Shown here: one piece after another, positions 1 to 12,647 of the stretch
How positions within the stretch are numbered: the stretch's first letter is position 1
Layout of the letters: the number at the start of each line of letters is the position of its first letter
Origin: Gordius sp. MW1
Taxonomy: Eukaryota; Nematomorpha; Gordioida; Gordea; Gordiidae
DNA: 64,000 nucleotides
Direction of reading: 5' to 3'
NCBI GenBank assembly: GCA_964036665.1
Contig: OZ038532.1
Location: 22,719,037 to 22,783,036 of the forward strand
The notes under the pieces: model-generated
What the model saw: only the letters and a program-made list of their open reading frames with translations
Told to the model about the DNA's origin: nothing
Databases searched by the model: none
Program-made: the position numbers and the translations under genes

Positions 1-233
1 TTTTGCGCTCATTTTAAATTATTTTATACTTTAATATTAGTTTATGATATAGGTTATATTGGCAGACAAAGTGTACCGGAAGGAAATTTTGAGTGATATT
101 GATACAATTAATTGTCTCAGAATGCCAAGGTATTTAAAAAAGCATCTAGTTTATTTATGGAACATCTAGGGCTTCTAAATTTTGCCAATATTTTAATAAA
201 GTATAGATTAAGAAAAATAATACATGGTATGAG

Positions 234-1454
234 GTAGAGGTCTGCATGGGCCGAAATTTTAGGTTCAGGCCCGGCCCATACCCGCACAAGTATCATTTTT
301 TTGGCCCGCACCCGGCCCTCAAAAAAATCCCAAAAATTGCGCCGCATCAGGCCCGCACGAATAAAAACAAGTCTACGTTGTTTCAAAATTATTTTTTTGT
401 ATAAAAACTATAGTGTTCATCATATAATTTAGCTATAGCATATAAAATTGGTTTTAATTAAAAATTACAATTTAATATTGTCATTTAAAAATAAAAGACT
501 ATCTATCAGGAAATAATTTCGTTCATAGACTTGCCTTACTGAATGTGCGTTCACTCATAGCACTGTTGGCTGGAATTGACAAAAATTGACTAGCTAATTT
601 TGTTAAGTTTGGTAGCATAAATTGGTGTTCTTTCCACCATAAAATTACATTTAGCTCAGCATCTTCAGATTTAGATTTAGGATTAAGATCAACTTCGTTG
701 GAATCTTCAGTCTTATCCGTTTCATCATCGTCCCAAATAGAAAATATTGCTTAGTGTTGCACATTTGAGCTGGATTACTCATAGTTGGACGACTTATGCA
801 AGAAGAGCGATTTGCTTTTAAAATTCTGTTACCGTAGTTTTTAAGAAGCTTCTTTCATATTCGGGTAGCATTTTTAACGCGCGAAACTAAGAAACAAGAA
901 AGGTTGATATTTTATGATAAACATCGATATTAAACTTTAAAATTCGCATAGTTTAGGTTCTTGACTTCAATTTGTAGATCTTAAAGTCAACCGGATCATC
1001 ATTACACGTCGGAGTGGAAACAAATTTTGGATGCTTATTAATAATGTATAAAGGGTTATATTGTATTGAATGTTGGTGTCTTATCCGCTTCTAACTCGAT
1101 GCTCGCTTTTTTATAAGGTGAAAGCATATTAATTAATAGCATGATATATTTTGTAGAAATGCCTTCAAGTTTTTCCATTATAACTTTGCCACATAAAAAA
1201 TGACTATATCAAACATCTCAGGCAAACTTTTTAATATAATGATTTTTAAGTTTCACCAAATTGTTGTTTGGAAAAATAAATTTTTTTATTATTAAGCAAA
1301 TTAGTGCATTTTTTTGTTTCTATATTATAATTATAGTATAAAGTTAAATAAATTCAAATTTCCTCGCTTTTTAAAGCCCAAGCCTGGCCCGCTCTTTTTT
1401 TATTGCTCTATTTTAGGCCCGGCCCGCGGGCTGGCCCGGCCCATGCAGACCTCT
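234..1454 (-). mobile_element. Decayed hAT DNA transposon
   Basis: The ends are inverted copies of agaggtctgcatgggcc (236-252 and 1438-1454). They are flanked by an 8-bp near-duplication, ggtatgag (226-233) and ggtattag (1455-1462), the target-site size expected for hAT. GGCCCGG/GGCCCGCA-rich subterminal sequence occurs at both ends. The inside carries a minus-strand remnant of the hAT dimerisation domain. The left end seems to carry two extra bases before the TIR, so the exact boundary is uncertain by 2 bp. Confidence 0.8.
523..750 (-). pseudogene. hAT transposase C-terminal remnant
   Basis: A 75-codon open stretch ends in TGA at 523 and is cut upstream by a stop at 751-753. It reads an acidic region, then ELNVILWWKEH, LPNLTKLASQFLSIPA and NSAMSERTFSKAS. 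This is the classic WW...LA..YLSIPA.SA.SER.FS pattern of the hAT dimerisation domain (hAT_C). The N-terminal catalytic part is not recognisable upstream. The domain lies inside the element bounded by hAT-like TIRs, so both lines of evidence agree. It is surely non-functional. Confidence 0.85.
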
Positions 1455-1756
1455 GGTATTAGGGCTATAGGCAGTGTATTCCCAGTACAAATAATGACTT
1501 AGAATCAGCCAATTGGCCAATAAAAGGTGGATTTTTACTGAGAGAACGCCTACCACTTAGTAGGTTTAAGGTCATGACTTTGGACATGGTTAAAACGTAG
1601 TCCTCTGAATATCAACACTCATAAAAATTTGTCACCTACGATAAATTTGAAGCTATGGACAGAAGGTTATAAATTCGCAAGTAAAATATTAATAGCCTGC
1701 CAAAAAACATCTAAATATTACTGAGTATTGTATACCAGCAAGAAGTATTATGATTA

Positions 1757-1981
1757 GTGAAAATGACATTAGCAATGTCAAAGAATTTTCAGTTTTGGCT
1801 ATGTGAGTTGCCAAATGATTGTGAAAAATGGTTTGAAGGCAAGTGCAATTGCCTAGTGCTTTTTAAACAATATATTTGCAAGCATGTGGTTCTGTTGGCC
1901 ATTAAAAATATTGCCAACCACCTAAAAAAGCCGTGTGCTTATAGGGTAAAAAAGAAAGCAAGGCAGACCCTCAAAGGCTAA
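1757..1981 (+). pseudogene. MULE transposase fragment with SWIM zinc finger
   Basis: This short frame contains W..CELP, then CNCLVLFKQYICKHVVLLAI, which fits the SWIM zinc-binding pattern CxC...CxH, followed by a lysine-rich tail (VKKKARQTLK) and a stop. In animals this arrangement is typical of the C-terminal end of Mutator-like (MULE) transposases. The DDE catalytic part is not visible upstream in 1500-1756. A host SWIM protein exon is possible, but I see no partner exons. I treat it as a transposon remnant. Confidence 0.6.
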
Positions 1982-2527
1982 ATCAGCCTTTATTGTCAGT
2001 AATGATAAGTTTAGATTATTTAACACTGATTATATAACAAATTTTAGGTTTTTGAAATGAAAGTTATCTCCAGCAAAATTTGTTTATTTCCCATTTTAAA
2101 TTGTTAATTATTATTATGTATCTATATTTGTAAATATTTGTGATTAGATTCAAATAAAATGTTATATTTTGCCTTTATAATGTTTAAGAATGATAACTTT
2201 CAATAAAATTTGCAAAAAAATACATTATAAACACAGGCATAGTAAAATTTAAGAAGGGAAAGAAGACAGATCATTTTAGAATGGGAAATAATGTCATTAC
2301 TTTTCGTAGCTTTTCTAATTTGCCATTTATTTATTTGAAGGGAGGACTCAAAGGAAAAAAATTTATTACACTAAGATACCCTTCAACTGATAAAAATTCA
2401 ACAATCAGGTCTTTAATCTATTTAATTAGCCAAATAAAAAACTTTTTATTTTCTACAAACTCAATTTAACTTTATTTTTATAAAATATTAACGCTAAATA
2501 GATTAATATTGAGTATTATTTATTAAA
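1982..2527. other. AT-rich intergenic stretch
   Basis: I see no gene here. A 62-codon frame at 2281-2469 has no recognisable motif and AT-biased composition like its surroundings. Confidence 0.5.
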
Positions 2528-2740
2528 ATTACTGAGCATTTTTTTGAAATACTGAGCATTTTAGATTTATAACTGAGCCTTATTAAGTTTATTTACTAAG
2601 CATTTTTGAATTTTTTACTGGGCACATTAATAAAATACTGAGCATATTTTACTGAGCATTTTTGAATTTTTTACTGGGCACCTAATAAATACTGAGCATA
2701 TTTTACTGAGCATTTTTGAATTTTTTACTGAGCATTTAAC
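2528..2740. repeat. Degenerate tandem array of ACTGAGCATTTTT units
   Basis: The motif actgagcat/actgggcac recurs about ten times, with spacers of tttttgaattttttt or aataaat. Larger units of about 55-60 bp are partly duplicated. Related CTGAGCA/CTGAACA motifs recur at 44990-45180, so this is a dispersed repeat motif and not a one-off microsatellite. Confidence 0.8.
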
Positions 2741-2925
2741 AAACACCTCTTTTTATATAGCGCTCTTTTTATTTTTATACTCTGTTATATTTAAAAAAAA
2801 ATTAACATTGAAGCTAGTTGAGCATTTGCAATATGTTAACCTTTTGCGAAGATGGTCTTTTGAATTTTTGGACAAACTTTATGTGACCATCCAAATTTGT
2901 TCTTATTTCAAAGTTTTGTCAAGAT

Positions 2926-5682
2926 TTAATTGCTATGCAATTTATGGGCTCGTTTTTTGTTGTCCGTCCGTTGTCCGTCCATTGTCCGTTGTCCACCATG
3001 TTATGGCGCCAGCTTTATGACCTGGAGGTCTTGAGTTCAAGCCAGGGAGAGGACGAATTTTTTATTTCTTTTTAAATTAAATTAATATTTTGTTCTTGTT
3101 AATAACATTGATAATATGACTTTTTGACCGTCCGCTGGCTACTGACCAATGAAAAAAAGGACCATTGGCCAAATAAATCAAAATTTTATTTTTTCGTCTT
3201 TGAATTGGGTATATTAGGTTAACATTGATAAATACCCTATGCCCTTTCCTACAAGGGCCTACGCCTCTACTAATATGGGTCCCTATGCCCCTACAAAAGC
3301 CTATGCCTTTACTAATTTGGGTCCCTGTGCCCCTACAAAAGCCTATGCCTTTACTAATGTGGATTCGAATCCCGGAGAGGGCAAAATTTCTATTTTTTTT
3401 TAAATTAAATTTATTGTTCTTGTTAATACCATTGATAACATGACTTTTTGACAGTGTTCTGGCTACTGACCAATGAAAAAATGACCATTGGTTAAAGTAT
3501 AAATCGAATTTTTTTTTTGGTTTTTGAATTGGTTAACATTGCTAATTACCCTGTGCCCTCCCCTACAAATGCCTATGCCCTACTGATATGGGTCCCTGTG
3601 CCCCTACAAAAGCCTATGCCTCTACTATGTGCGTTCGAATCCCGGAGAGGGCAAAATTTTTATTTTTTTTTTAAATTAAATTAATATATTGTTCTTGTTA
3701 ACACCATTGATTATATGACTTTTTGACCGTCCGCTGGCTACTGACCAATGAAAAAAATCACCATGGCCAAAGTGTGAATGAAATTTTATTTTTTTTTTCA
3801 AATTAATATATTGTTTTTGTTAATACCATTGATAATGTGACTTTTTGGCCGTCCGTTGGCTGCTGACCAATGGAAAAAATCACCATTGGCCAAAGTGTGA
3901 ATCAAAATTTTTTTTTTCGTTTTTTTTACTCGTATGTATTTATAGACCGTCTATTGTTACTGACCAATGGAAAAAAGTGACCATTGGCCAAATTGTGATT
4001 TGAAATTTTTTTTTCGGTTTTAATCGTCTCTTATGTATTTATATCCTTTTTGACCGTGTCCTGGCTACTGACCAATGAAAAAAATGACTATTTGCCAAAT
4101 TGTTTTTAAGTATCTTTCTAATTATTTTTTAAAATAATAATGATTTTAAATCAAAATTTAAACCATATATGTATTTTTCCATAAGGCAAAAGTAAAAAAA
4201 AATTTGTTTAGAAAAAAGAAAATTCGCATTTTGTCAAAAATTTAATCAAAAAAATTACATGTATATATAAACTTTTTATTTTAAAGTCTTTGATGTAACT
4301 TAACGATAATATTTTAACCATTTTAATTTTAATCGAAAAACAGGAGGGCAATTATTATTATCACGTGGTCGATCATAGAAGCATATTTTTAATAATTTTA
4401 CATCCTTCAATTAATTATTTTATTATATTAAAGAACAAATTGTGAATCGAAATTTTTATTCGTTTTTTGAATTGGTATATTAGGTTAACATTGATAATTA
4501 CCCTATGCCCTCCCCTAGAAGGGCCTATGCATCTACTGATATGGGCAAATCATATTTTTAGATGGTTACTAACTAAATGCATACAAAATTCTTTCGTTTT
4601 ATATTTGCTATGTTTAAAAATATATGATTGGAATTAAATTTACTGCATTTCACTATACTTTTATCTTAACTCTTTCATATGTTATAAGTATTTTTATATG
4701 CCAAGTAAACTACAGTTTATTACCATAGTATTATAAGCGCGGGGGGGGGGTTTAGGGGACGGTAGTGGAGGAGATGGGAGAGAGAGATGTGTTAGTATTA
4801 TTTTTAATTTATTTATAGGAGTGGGGGGGGTGGTAGATTTATTGAACAGAAGTTATTAATTGAGGGGGGAGGGTTGGAATTTTCTATATGAATTTTAAAT
4901 TTCCGTCGTGTTCACCACTGCGACTGTTATTACTAATACTAACTTAGGCGAACTAACCAAAAAGGTTAAGTTTAATAGCAATCAACAAAGCATTGTTAAA
5001 ATTAATTTAAAATACTTAAATCTCAAGTTTGCCTCTAATTTAAAGCTTTTGCTCACTTTCACTTATCAAGAATATCGTTTTATATTTAATTTTCTTATAA
5101 TTTCCTCTTCTTTAGGGTATTTTCGCTTTTCTCATATTAACAACATTTGACACCCATTAGTTAAAAAAACCAAAGTATGACCTTTTCCCCTAAAAAAAAT
5201 TAGTTATGAATAATTCAATTGGTTAACATCGATAATTACCCTATGCCCTCCCCTACAAGGGCCTATGCCTCTACTGATATGGGTCCCTGTGCCCCTGCAA
5301 AAGTCTATGCCTCTACTGATGTGGGTTCGAATCCCGGCGAGGGCAAAATTTTTATTTTTTTTAAATTAAATTAATATATTGTTCTTGTTAATACCCTTGA
5401 AAATACGACTTTTTAACCGTGTCCTGGCTACTGACCAATGGGAAAAATGACCATTATCCAAATTGTGAATCGAAATTTTAATTTTTTTTCTATTTGGAAT
5501 TGGTTAACATTGATATTTACCCTATGCCCGTCAGTCCAATTATTTTGCATTTAATACCCCCCTATAGGCATTCTCGCCCCTTCCCACCTTTCTCGCCCAT
5601 AAATTGCATAGCAAATATGATACATTTATACAGAGTATAGATGAGTCGTTCCCCCTTCCCACGAGGGCCGAAGGCCCGAGTT
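2926..5682 (+). mobile_element. Helentron/DINE-like non-autonomous element, copy 1
   Basis: The left edge is ttaattgctatgcaattt followed by atgggctcgtttttt and short tgtccgtccg repeats. Near the right end sits the inverted partner, gcccataaattgcatagcaa (about 5609-5630). The last 20 bases form a hairpin with stem gggcc/ggccc and loop gaa (5665-5677). Internal tandem repeats lie between. Subterminal inverted repeats, internal minisatellite and a 3-prime stem-loop together match the Helentron/DINE-1 (HLE2) plan. The same plan recurs at 15002-16731. No Rep/helicase coding is seen, so it would depend on a partner. Confidence 0.7.
3205..5520 (+). repeat. Internal tandem repeats, units of about 280-315 bp plus sub-units
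   Basis: Units begin with ggttaacattgat (3216, 3531, 4474, 5221, 5502). They carry ccctatgccctcccctacaa, then a pol III B-box-like gttcgaatcccggagaggg, a poly-T stretch and gaccgtccgctggctact followed by gaccaatg. A shorter sub-unit of roughly 110-130 bp (tgactttttggccgtccg ... accattggcca) is repeated alone at 3710-4100. Unrelated sequence interrupts the array at 4110-4470 and 4560-5215, so the array is old or has taken insertions. Confidence 0.75.
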
Positions 5683-7769
5683 AATTTTTACTTTTATGAT
5701 TGATAATATATCTCTTTTCTATTAATGGATATAAGTTTTAAAAATACTTGAGAAATTTAAACGTAGAATAGCGATAAAATTAAGTTATAAGGGGGATAGG
5801 GGTTAGTATAGCCATAAAAAATTAAATCGCCTTAACAAAACGAATAATTATTTTTTTTTAATTTTCTGTTTCATTAAGTGTTTCTACAATGAGAAAATAG
5901 TTTGAGAATTTGATTGAGTTAAAGAAACAACAATTTTAAGAGCCCCGGGGCAAGTTATAACTTTGTTCAGGGATACAAAAGCTTTGATGTTATCACCATA
6001 TTTTAGTGTATGCCAGCTCCAATCAATGAGCGATTATTTTTAGTATAAATAACATAGAAATGCAATATGGTTATATTTTGTTAATTACAATTATAAAACA
6101 TGACTTATGTACACATAAAAGACGGATGGACTCTACAATGGAAAAAGTCTTTTAATTGTATTTAATGTATAATTAAGTCTATTTCTCTTCTAAATATTAA
6201 TAAGTTAAAATATTAAGCAAAATCTGTGTTTTTTTTAAATTTTGTCATTTGTCTTCATTAGATAAGATGCAAGAAGAAATCATTAGCACTACCCCTCTGG
6301 TAGCCCCGACCCCTATTGTTTGGACAAATAGTAATTCTGCAAATAAAAACTAATTATTATGAGGTTTTTATAGAAAAATATCACTTTATACAATAAAACT
6401 TAAATTAATATAGAATCAAAAAAATATATGTGCTATGAAAAATTTTAGCCAATGCTATTAATAGCGCCAAAAATTTTTTTTGAAATTTTTTATTTTTATT
6501 TTTTTCATATAAAATAAAGCACATCCACATCTTGATGTTTAATAATTATCCATTTTAAAAATTGTTACAAAGATATGAATAGCCCCGGAATAACTAGCCC
6601 CGGTACCCGTGTTTTTTTTAATTGTTAAAATAAATAGGTCAATGGGAAGAAGGCGATATTAAAAATTTTAATAATTGAGGGTAGAAATGTCTCTAAATTA
6701 AACCAATCTGCCGCAGTTCGAATCAAAAAAAAATATATTGCTCCCACTATTTTTTCATATGCTGTCCTTTTCGTATATCAGAATTCTTAACTTTGACTTA
6801 ATAACTCCATACAATGCCAAAAATTGTTTTAAGAATAATGTTTGGAATTGTAATAAATGCATACTTACAATGTTTGTATTAAAAAGATCGAGTTCTTCAA
6901 AATGGATATTTTGCCTTTTAAAAACTAGTTGACGCAATTGGTGCGCTGGGACAATACTTTAACACGAGGTATATAATGTAGGTTTACCTAAAGCTTTTCT
7001 ATTTATCTAATTTGTCGTGCATTATCGCTCATAATTTGCTGGGAAAATTGAAATACGACAGTCCTTAATTCATTAAATTAATCAACATCGATTAGAGTTT
7101 TACACCAACTAACGTTGACAATTGACCAATTATCCTACATTCTTTTTTAGTGGCGACTGACTTATTGTTTAATGTAAGTAACTAACTAATCGCAGCTTAT
7201 TTAGCCTATCTTTAAAAAAGTTGAAAACTTAGACATCCATTTTCTGCCAGAGATGAAACATATATTACGAAAATTATCAATAATTTTGACGCTTATATAC
7301 CTAGTCATTATATCAAATTCCTTATGAGAGCCAATTGCAAACTCTTCTGTTTTGCCCGATTACAAATTCATTTAGATTAGCGAATCTTAACAGATATTTT
7401 TGGTACATCAAAATCTTATATATTTTTATGACTTATAATCTTAAACCATATAATTATATTCATTAATAGTGATGAAAACTAGCTTTTCTAGTATCACAAA
7501 GTTATTTAGGTCTACTCATCAATTGATTGGCACCAAATCGAGATTTGTGTTTATAAAATTTTTCAAGTATTTATATTTTATCCTTAACATATATTCTTTT
7601 AAGCAGTTTCAACTAATTGATTGTTCATTGATTTTGTTTTGTGGCCCATGAAAATTGATTATTTATTTGGTTACCACCTTTCGCAATCTGTAAAAATTTG
7701 AATGTAAAATTATGCTATTAATCTCTGTTCACCTACACTATAATTACTAATAAGCAATAAGCTGTTTCC
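5683..7769. other. Intergenic, no supported gene
   Basis: AT-rich sequence with scattered tagccccgg motifs (5940, 6300, 6580-6605) that may be remains of a transposon end. Frames of about 60 codons at 6738-6937 overlap on both strands and show no domain. I see no RNA gene. Confidence 0.45.
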
Positions 7770-7773
7770 TTAA

Positions 7774-8357
7774 CCCTCGAGAGCATTCGGCACACCACGG
7801 ACCCCACGATAGTTATAAACTTAAATATAAAACGTTTTTAAAGACGAATTGATCTGCCCTTTTCGGTAGTGTAATATTTTACCAAGAACTAAATTTGGGG
7901 AAAATTTTATAACTTTTGGCCCACTACTTTTTAAAATATGGCATCTTTTTGGCCACAGGGGTCCTGTGTACCTCACGAATAAATGTTTGTATTTTTATAT
8001 CATCATATGTTTGAACAATTATAGTTTTTATGCATATCCGACTTTCTTTTAAAAAAAAATTATTTTAATTTTTTTAATTATTTCATGGTATATGATGTTA
8101 AGAGGTAATATGAGGCGAGGCATTTAAATTAAAAAAATAAAATAACTTCAGAAAAATGTTAATAATTTTTGTAATATTGTTTAATTATTTATCAAAATTT
8201 ATACCATCAATTAAGAGTCCTTTACAAACATATTTTTTAAAATCTGAGATAATTTCAATTAATTTTCGATAGTTATAAGAAGTTAAAAAATGGGGCCATA
8301 TATAATATACCCCACTAATGCTGTCGCGTTCGGGATTTTCAGGAATGCTCTCGAGGG
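7774..8357. mobile_element. piggyBac-type MITE
   Basis: A 584-bp element has inverted ends ccctcgagagcattc and gaatgctctcgaggg, each abutting TTAA (7770-7773 and 8358-8361). The TTAA target duplication and CCC...GGG termini are hallmarks of the piggyBac superfamily. The inside is AT-rich and has no transposase, so it is non-autonomous. Confidence 0.8.
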
Positions 8358-8526
8358 TTAATATACTCTGTTGACCCCGTTATGGCCATTTACCCGGTCG
8401 AGGATTTTAATACTAAATCCGTAAATGCATGTTTTTTAAAATACCACCTTTTGGCCTCTCAAATCATCTTCCCTGGTTATACAATTCGCCATATGAAATC
8501 GATATCAAGTAAACTCGGCTAAGTCA

Positions 8527-8835
8527 TTGGATTATTCTATCAGGAAATCACAATTGAAATTCAAGAACTCTAGGAAAACATGCCTCAAGCCCCTTACACC
8601 ACAATTCGGGCAGTCCTCGGCCGAAAAGCAATGTCAGATTCAGCAAGGTTACCTACTGTCCAAAATTGAGCTTGAAAACCGCACGTTTTCGCAACTCCTA
8701 ATGCATATGAAATTCCTTGAGAATGTAAAAATGGATGACACAATTCTAAAACAATTATGGATAAAAAGGTGGTCAAAAATATGGCAGGTATCCTCACCGT
8801 CTGCTCAAGATATACCATTATTTAAACTAGCTTAA
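8527..8835 (+). pseudogene. gypsy gag (capsid-like) fragment
   Basis: The frame reads TPQFGQSSAEKQCQIQQG, then ENRTFSQLLMHMKFL and TILKQLWIKRWSKIWQV. This follows the conserved gag pattern of many animal Ty3/gypsy elements (rPSqlL..M..La ... lr.lwl.rLp..vq). No zinc knuckle follows. It lies directly upstream of the decayed pol fragments and on the same strand. Confidence 0.65.
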
Positions 8836-9779
8836 CGGTTGACAAAATAGGTGAAACAACCACCTTTACGACTGATATTGCTACTCTACGCGGCACGGTA
8901 GCAAATCTCAACTTGAATATCGACAGGCGCCGACAGGAATTTCGCAAACAAAATCGTTTCACAGCAAGAAGCAGATCTTCAAGACACTTTCAGTCATTTT
9001 TTAGACCCCGTGTAGACGTCCCCCACAATTGATACTGGTACCATCAGCAATAAAAAAAAGGCTCTTAAATGTCCACCCTGTTACTACACAGTCTGCCTCG
9101 TCAAACCAATTGACCAACCAGAACTTGCGACGCCTGGTCTAGACATTTGAAAGAGACGCCTATTTTGGATGCTGTTTTCTTATGGATATTGGACAGCCCA
9201 ACTACCGACTCACCACCACACACACCTACCTAGGAGCAAATACCACCTCTTTAAAGACATATTGACATGAATAATTGAGGCTGGACCATGGGTTGCCCAG
9301 ACTGGATTTTTACAATGGCCGATACAAACTTGCATAATCGAGGCAGATTTTCTAAACAATTTTCTCGTAGACATCCATCGCCAATGTCTTCTTCCTAGAC
9401 AACATTACGAGCTTATGGGCGTTACATAAACTCCTATTTAAATGATTTACAACTGACAATATGTCGATTCACTTTATTTTTAAATGAATTCAAAGAATAA
9501 CCCGACCCTTTTAATTACATGTCCCGGTTAAATATCATATTGTCCATAATATAAATACACAAGGACCACTTGTCCATTCTAAACCTAGATTCCTAGACCC
9601 CGTTAGGTTGCAATAGCAACATGAGTTCGCCCACATACTTGAATTATGTATAAACCAATCCACGGAAAGTCCTTGCCCGTCTTCTCTCCTCATGGTCTCA
9701 AAACACCAGGAGATTGGCGACCTTGTCGGATTATAGAATATATCACACCTGCATGGCTCACTAGCCGTCGCAACCATCT

Positions 9780-11330
9780 ATAGCACGATAGATCTCCTCC
9801 AAGCCTACTATCAAATCCGTGAAGCGCCAGAAGACATAAAAACCCGAATTATCACGCCATTTAATCTTTAGGAATATTTGCGCGTCACTTTGCGTTAGGT
9901 AATACCGCGCAAACCTAGCAATGCTTTATTGGCCAAGCCCTTTATGGTCTAGACTACACTTTGGCCTATCCTGACGATCCTAATTGCTAGTTCATCATTT
10001 ACTAAACAACAACACCTACTCTTTCAACGTTCACGTGAGATCGATCTTATAATGAATTAAATAAATGTGAGTGGGACGTTCTTCGATCGACTTAAGTTTC
10101 CCCACTAGGTCTAAATTCATTATTGGACCACATCCCGGCAGTAAGATTTTGCCACCCTATCCACTATGACACAAATACGTCGCTTCGTGGAAATCATAAA
10201 TTTTTACGGGCGTTTCATAACGAAGTGTCCACTCCTTCTCCAAATATTTACTGACCTCCTCAGCAACGTAAAAGGACTCTTGGCCATGATGCAGAACGCA
10301 CACGGCCCATTTTACAAGATTATGCCTCGCTCTCAATTACAGCTGACTAGTGAAACACTGCCATCGGAGCCGTTATACATCAAACCTTAAAAGGAGAAAG
10401 CTGTGCGTTATCTTTTTTCTCTTCCAATTAAACCAAAGCCAAACTCAATACAGCACATTTGGGTGAAAACACTAGCAATTTACTTTTATATCAAACATTA
10501 CCGACATTTATTAGAAGGTTGCGATTTCACGATTTACAAATCACAAACCATTAGCATATGCCCTCGCTTCAAATTCAACAAATACTGACCACGCAAAATT
10601 AGACAACTGATTAAATCTCACAATTTACATCGGATATAAATTTATCACAGGTACTGTAAATATAGTAGCAGACACTCTTTCGCGAACTGTGATAGATACC
10701 GTTCTGCTTCCAAACACATCAATCTCATAAAAAGAGCGACATCACAAAAAGATGAACAGTATAAACAAGAGGAGCTCAAAGCTCTTAATTTGGAAAAATG
10801 TGTAATCCTAGGTACAAATTCAACTCTTAAGTGCTTTACATCTACAAAAGTTCTGAGATCTAGTACTTAGGAAACTTCAACGCACAATTTTTGAGCATCC
10901 ACGGTAAACTAATCTCCAAACGTCTGCCCGGGAATGAACAAATGTAGGCGATTGGACAAGGCATTGCATTGCATACCACAGGCACATTCGCTGAAACAGA
11001 CGCAGTTTAGCCATATTTACTTAGACTTCGTCAGGCCAAGGATACAATTACATTTTTACAGTTGTCGACCCTTTACCCGATGGCCGATTGCAATCAATGA
11101 TTCAAGAGCCGAAACCGTCGCTCGTAACTAACTGAATAATTTATTTCAGAGTACCAATTATCTTAAACAGTAACGAGAACCATAATTCCAATCAGCCCTT
11201 TTAAAACTATTTTCTAATCTCCTGGGATAACATTATATAACTACAACACCATACCATCCAACCATAATCGAATGGAAAGGTAGAATGTTTTCATCGGCAA
11301 TCGAAAAGCTCAACCACCAAAAGGGAACGT
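9780..11330 (+). pseudogene. gypsy pol fragments (RT, RNase H, integrase)
   Basis: At about 9785 the sequence reads DLLQAYYQIREAPED then RIITPFNL, the RT palm entry. At 10166 FVEIINFYGRFITKCPLLLQ matches the RT thumb/connection. At about 10460 LAIYFYIKHYRHLLEG matches RNase H. At about 10990 FSHIYLDFVRPR followed by RPFTRWP matches the integrase core, and TTPYHPT appears near 11240. Each fragment is in a different or broken frame, and stops interrupt all of them. No YxDD box survives. Confidence 0.75.
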
Positions 11331-11420
11331 TACCAGTTGGTCCGAATTAATTACCCTTATAATCCTCAGAATTTGTCAAGGAAGATTTATCTCTAGTGCT
11401 AAGCTGGTGTAATCTTTTGG

Positions 11421-12040
11421 AATTCAATCAAACATTGTATTTATTTATAAGTATGTTTGAATTGAATTGCTATCCACCAAATGACCGAATAGCAATGTTT
11501 GCTACAACCTAAACTAACATTAATTCATCCCCTCATTGATAAAGTGTATGATTATTTATTATTAAATTCAAATATTTTGTTATCTATTGTTGATTTAATT
11601 AGGTGATTTGCCATAAGATTTATTAGTAAGGTGTTTGAATTTGTTAATTTAAATTCAACAAATAACATATTTTTTCCCCCTAATTTTTTAAGTCATCGCA
11701 AATAAAAACTTGATCAATGAAAATGATTTTTATTATAATTACCTACTGCGCTATTAAATTATTTATTGACATATTCGTAAAGGTTCATAATATCAAATCG
11801 AGATCTAAATCCGTATTTTTCAATATATAAAGTTCTTTAAGTAGAAAATAAAGCCTAAGTTAAATAGTGTAAAGGTACATGCTCTGCGTTTTCAATAGTA
11901 ATAGTATGCATCTAGTTTTATTTTAAATTACATTATCACATGAATACGTGATCAATCTAATTCATAAAAAACAATTATTAACAAAAACTAACGTGTGATT
12001 ACAATTTATATGCTATTTGAAGTCTTCATTCAACTGCTGA
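11421..12040. other. AT-rich intergenic stretch
   Basis: No open frame or repeat of note. Sequence near 11440-11470 repeats attcaa/tttgaattgaatt motifs that might be the edge of the gypsy element. Confidence 0.4.
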
Positions 12041-12041
12041 G

Positions 12042-12647
12042 CTAGTCAGCTATACAACAATAAAGGTATATAAAAGATATGGTATTTGTCAACTTATTAA
12101 AATTATTCTTACGATAATCAACGTGAAGCTTGTAAAGATGACGGGTACCACGTACCTTGGCTGGACCGAAAATAGCTATTATAAAAGCTGCTGATTTAAA
12201 TGATTCCTTTCCATTCCCATCTTTTACCAACAAACCCGTATCCATCTGCTTTACCAAATTCACTTAATATATCGTAAGTTAAAATAAAACGCATTTCCTG
12301 CTACTTTCTGATTGTCTTCCCCACTTATGATTATGACATCTGAAAAACCATCTTGATTCAAATAACTTACTATCAACTTGCTGCCACTTATCGGGCTCAA
12401 AGTTAACTAACCTATTTGAAATAAATCTTTAATAAAAGGATCAATATTACGTCACTTTTCATAGATGTGTTGAGATATTTAACTCCGTTAAAATATTGTA
12501 AAACTTGGATAAGCAAGGTTGACACGGTTTCCGAATTATATATACTATCTTTCCCATCTAGTCACATGTAGATTTGTCCACTATCTCTGCTAACGTCGAT
12601 AGAACCCCTATAACCAATAAAATTAGAAACTTTAATTTATTACCCAT
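12042..12647 (-). other. Possible small minus-strand gene or pseudogene
   Basis: An ATG at 12647 opens a 29-codon frame (12558-12647) with a secretion-signal look: MGNKLKFLILLVIGVL. Downstream are short open pieces in changing frames, one reading LNQDGFSDVIIISGE (about 12330-12380) and another IFGPAKVRGTRHLYKLHVDY, which ends at a GTAAGA donor-like site near 12115. This could be a spliced secreted protein with tiny introns or a decayed copy. I found no consistent set of splice phases and assign no family. Confidence 0.2.

Larger units (their letters stand above)
8480..11420 (+). mobile_element. Heavily decayed Ty3/gypsy retrotransposon
   Basis: Recognisable fragments follow the gypsy order: gag (8527-8835), reverse transcriptase (about 9780-9960), the RT/RNase H connection (10166-10300), RNase H (10403-10720) and integrase (10960-11330). 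They are all on the plus strand, with many stops and frameshifts between them. I could not find matching LTRs at 8.4 or 11.4 kb, so the outer edges are approximate. This is the most degraded of the three gypsy elements in the window, so probably the oldest. Confidence 0.75.

Noticed and set aside
3225..3443. 72-codon frame with repeated MPLLIWVPMPLQK units
   Set aside because: A translation of the Helentron tandem repeat, without independent coding signals.
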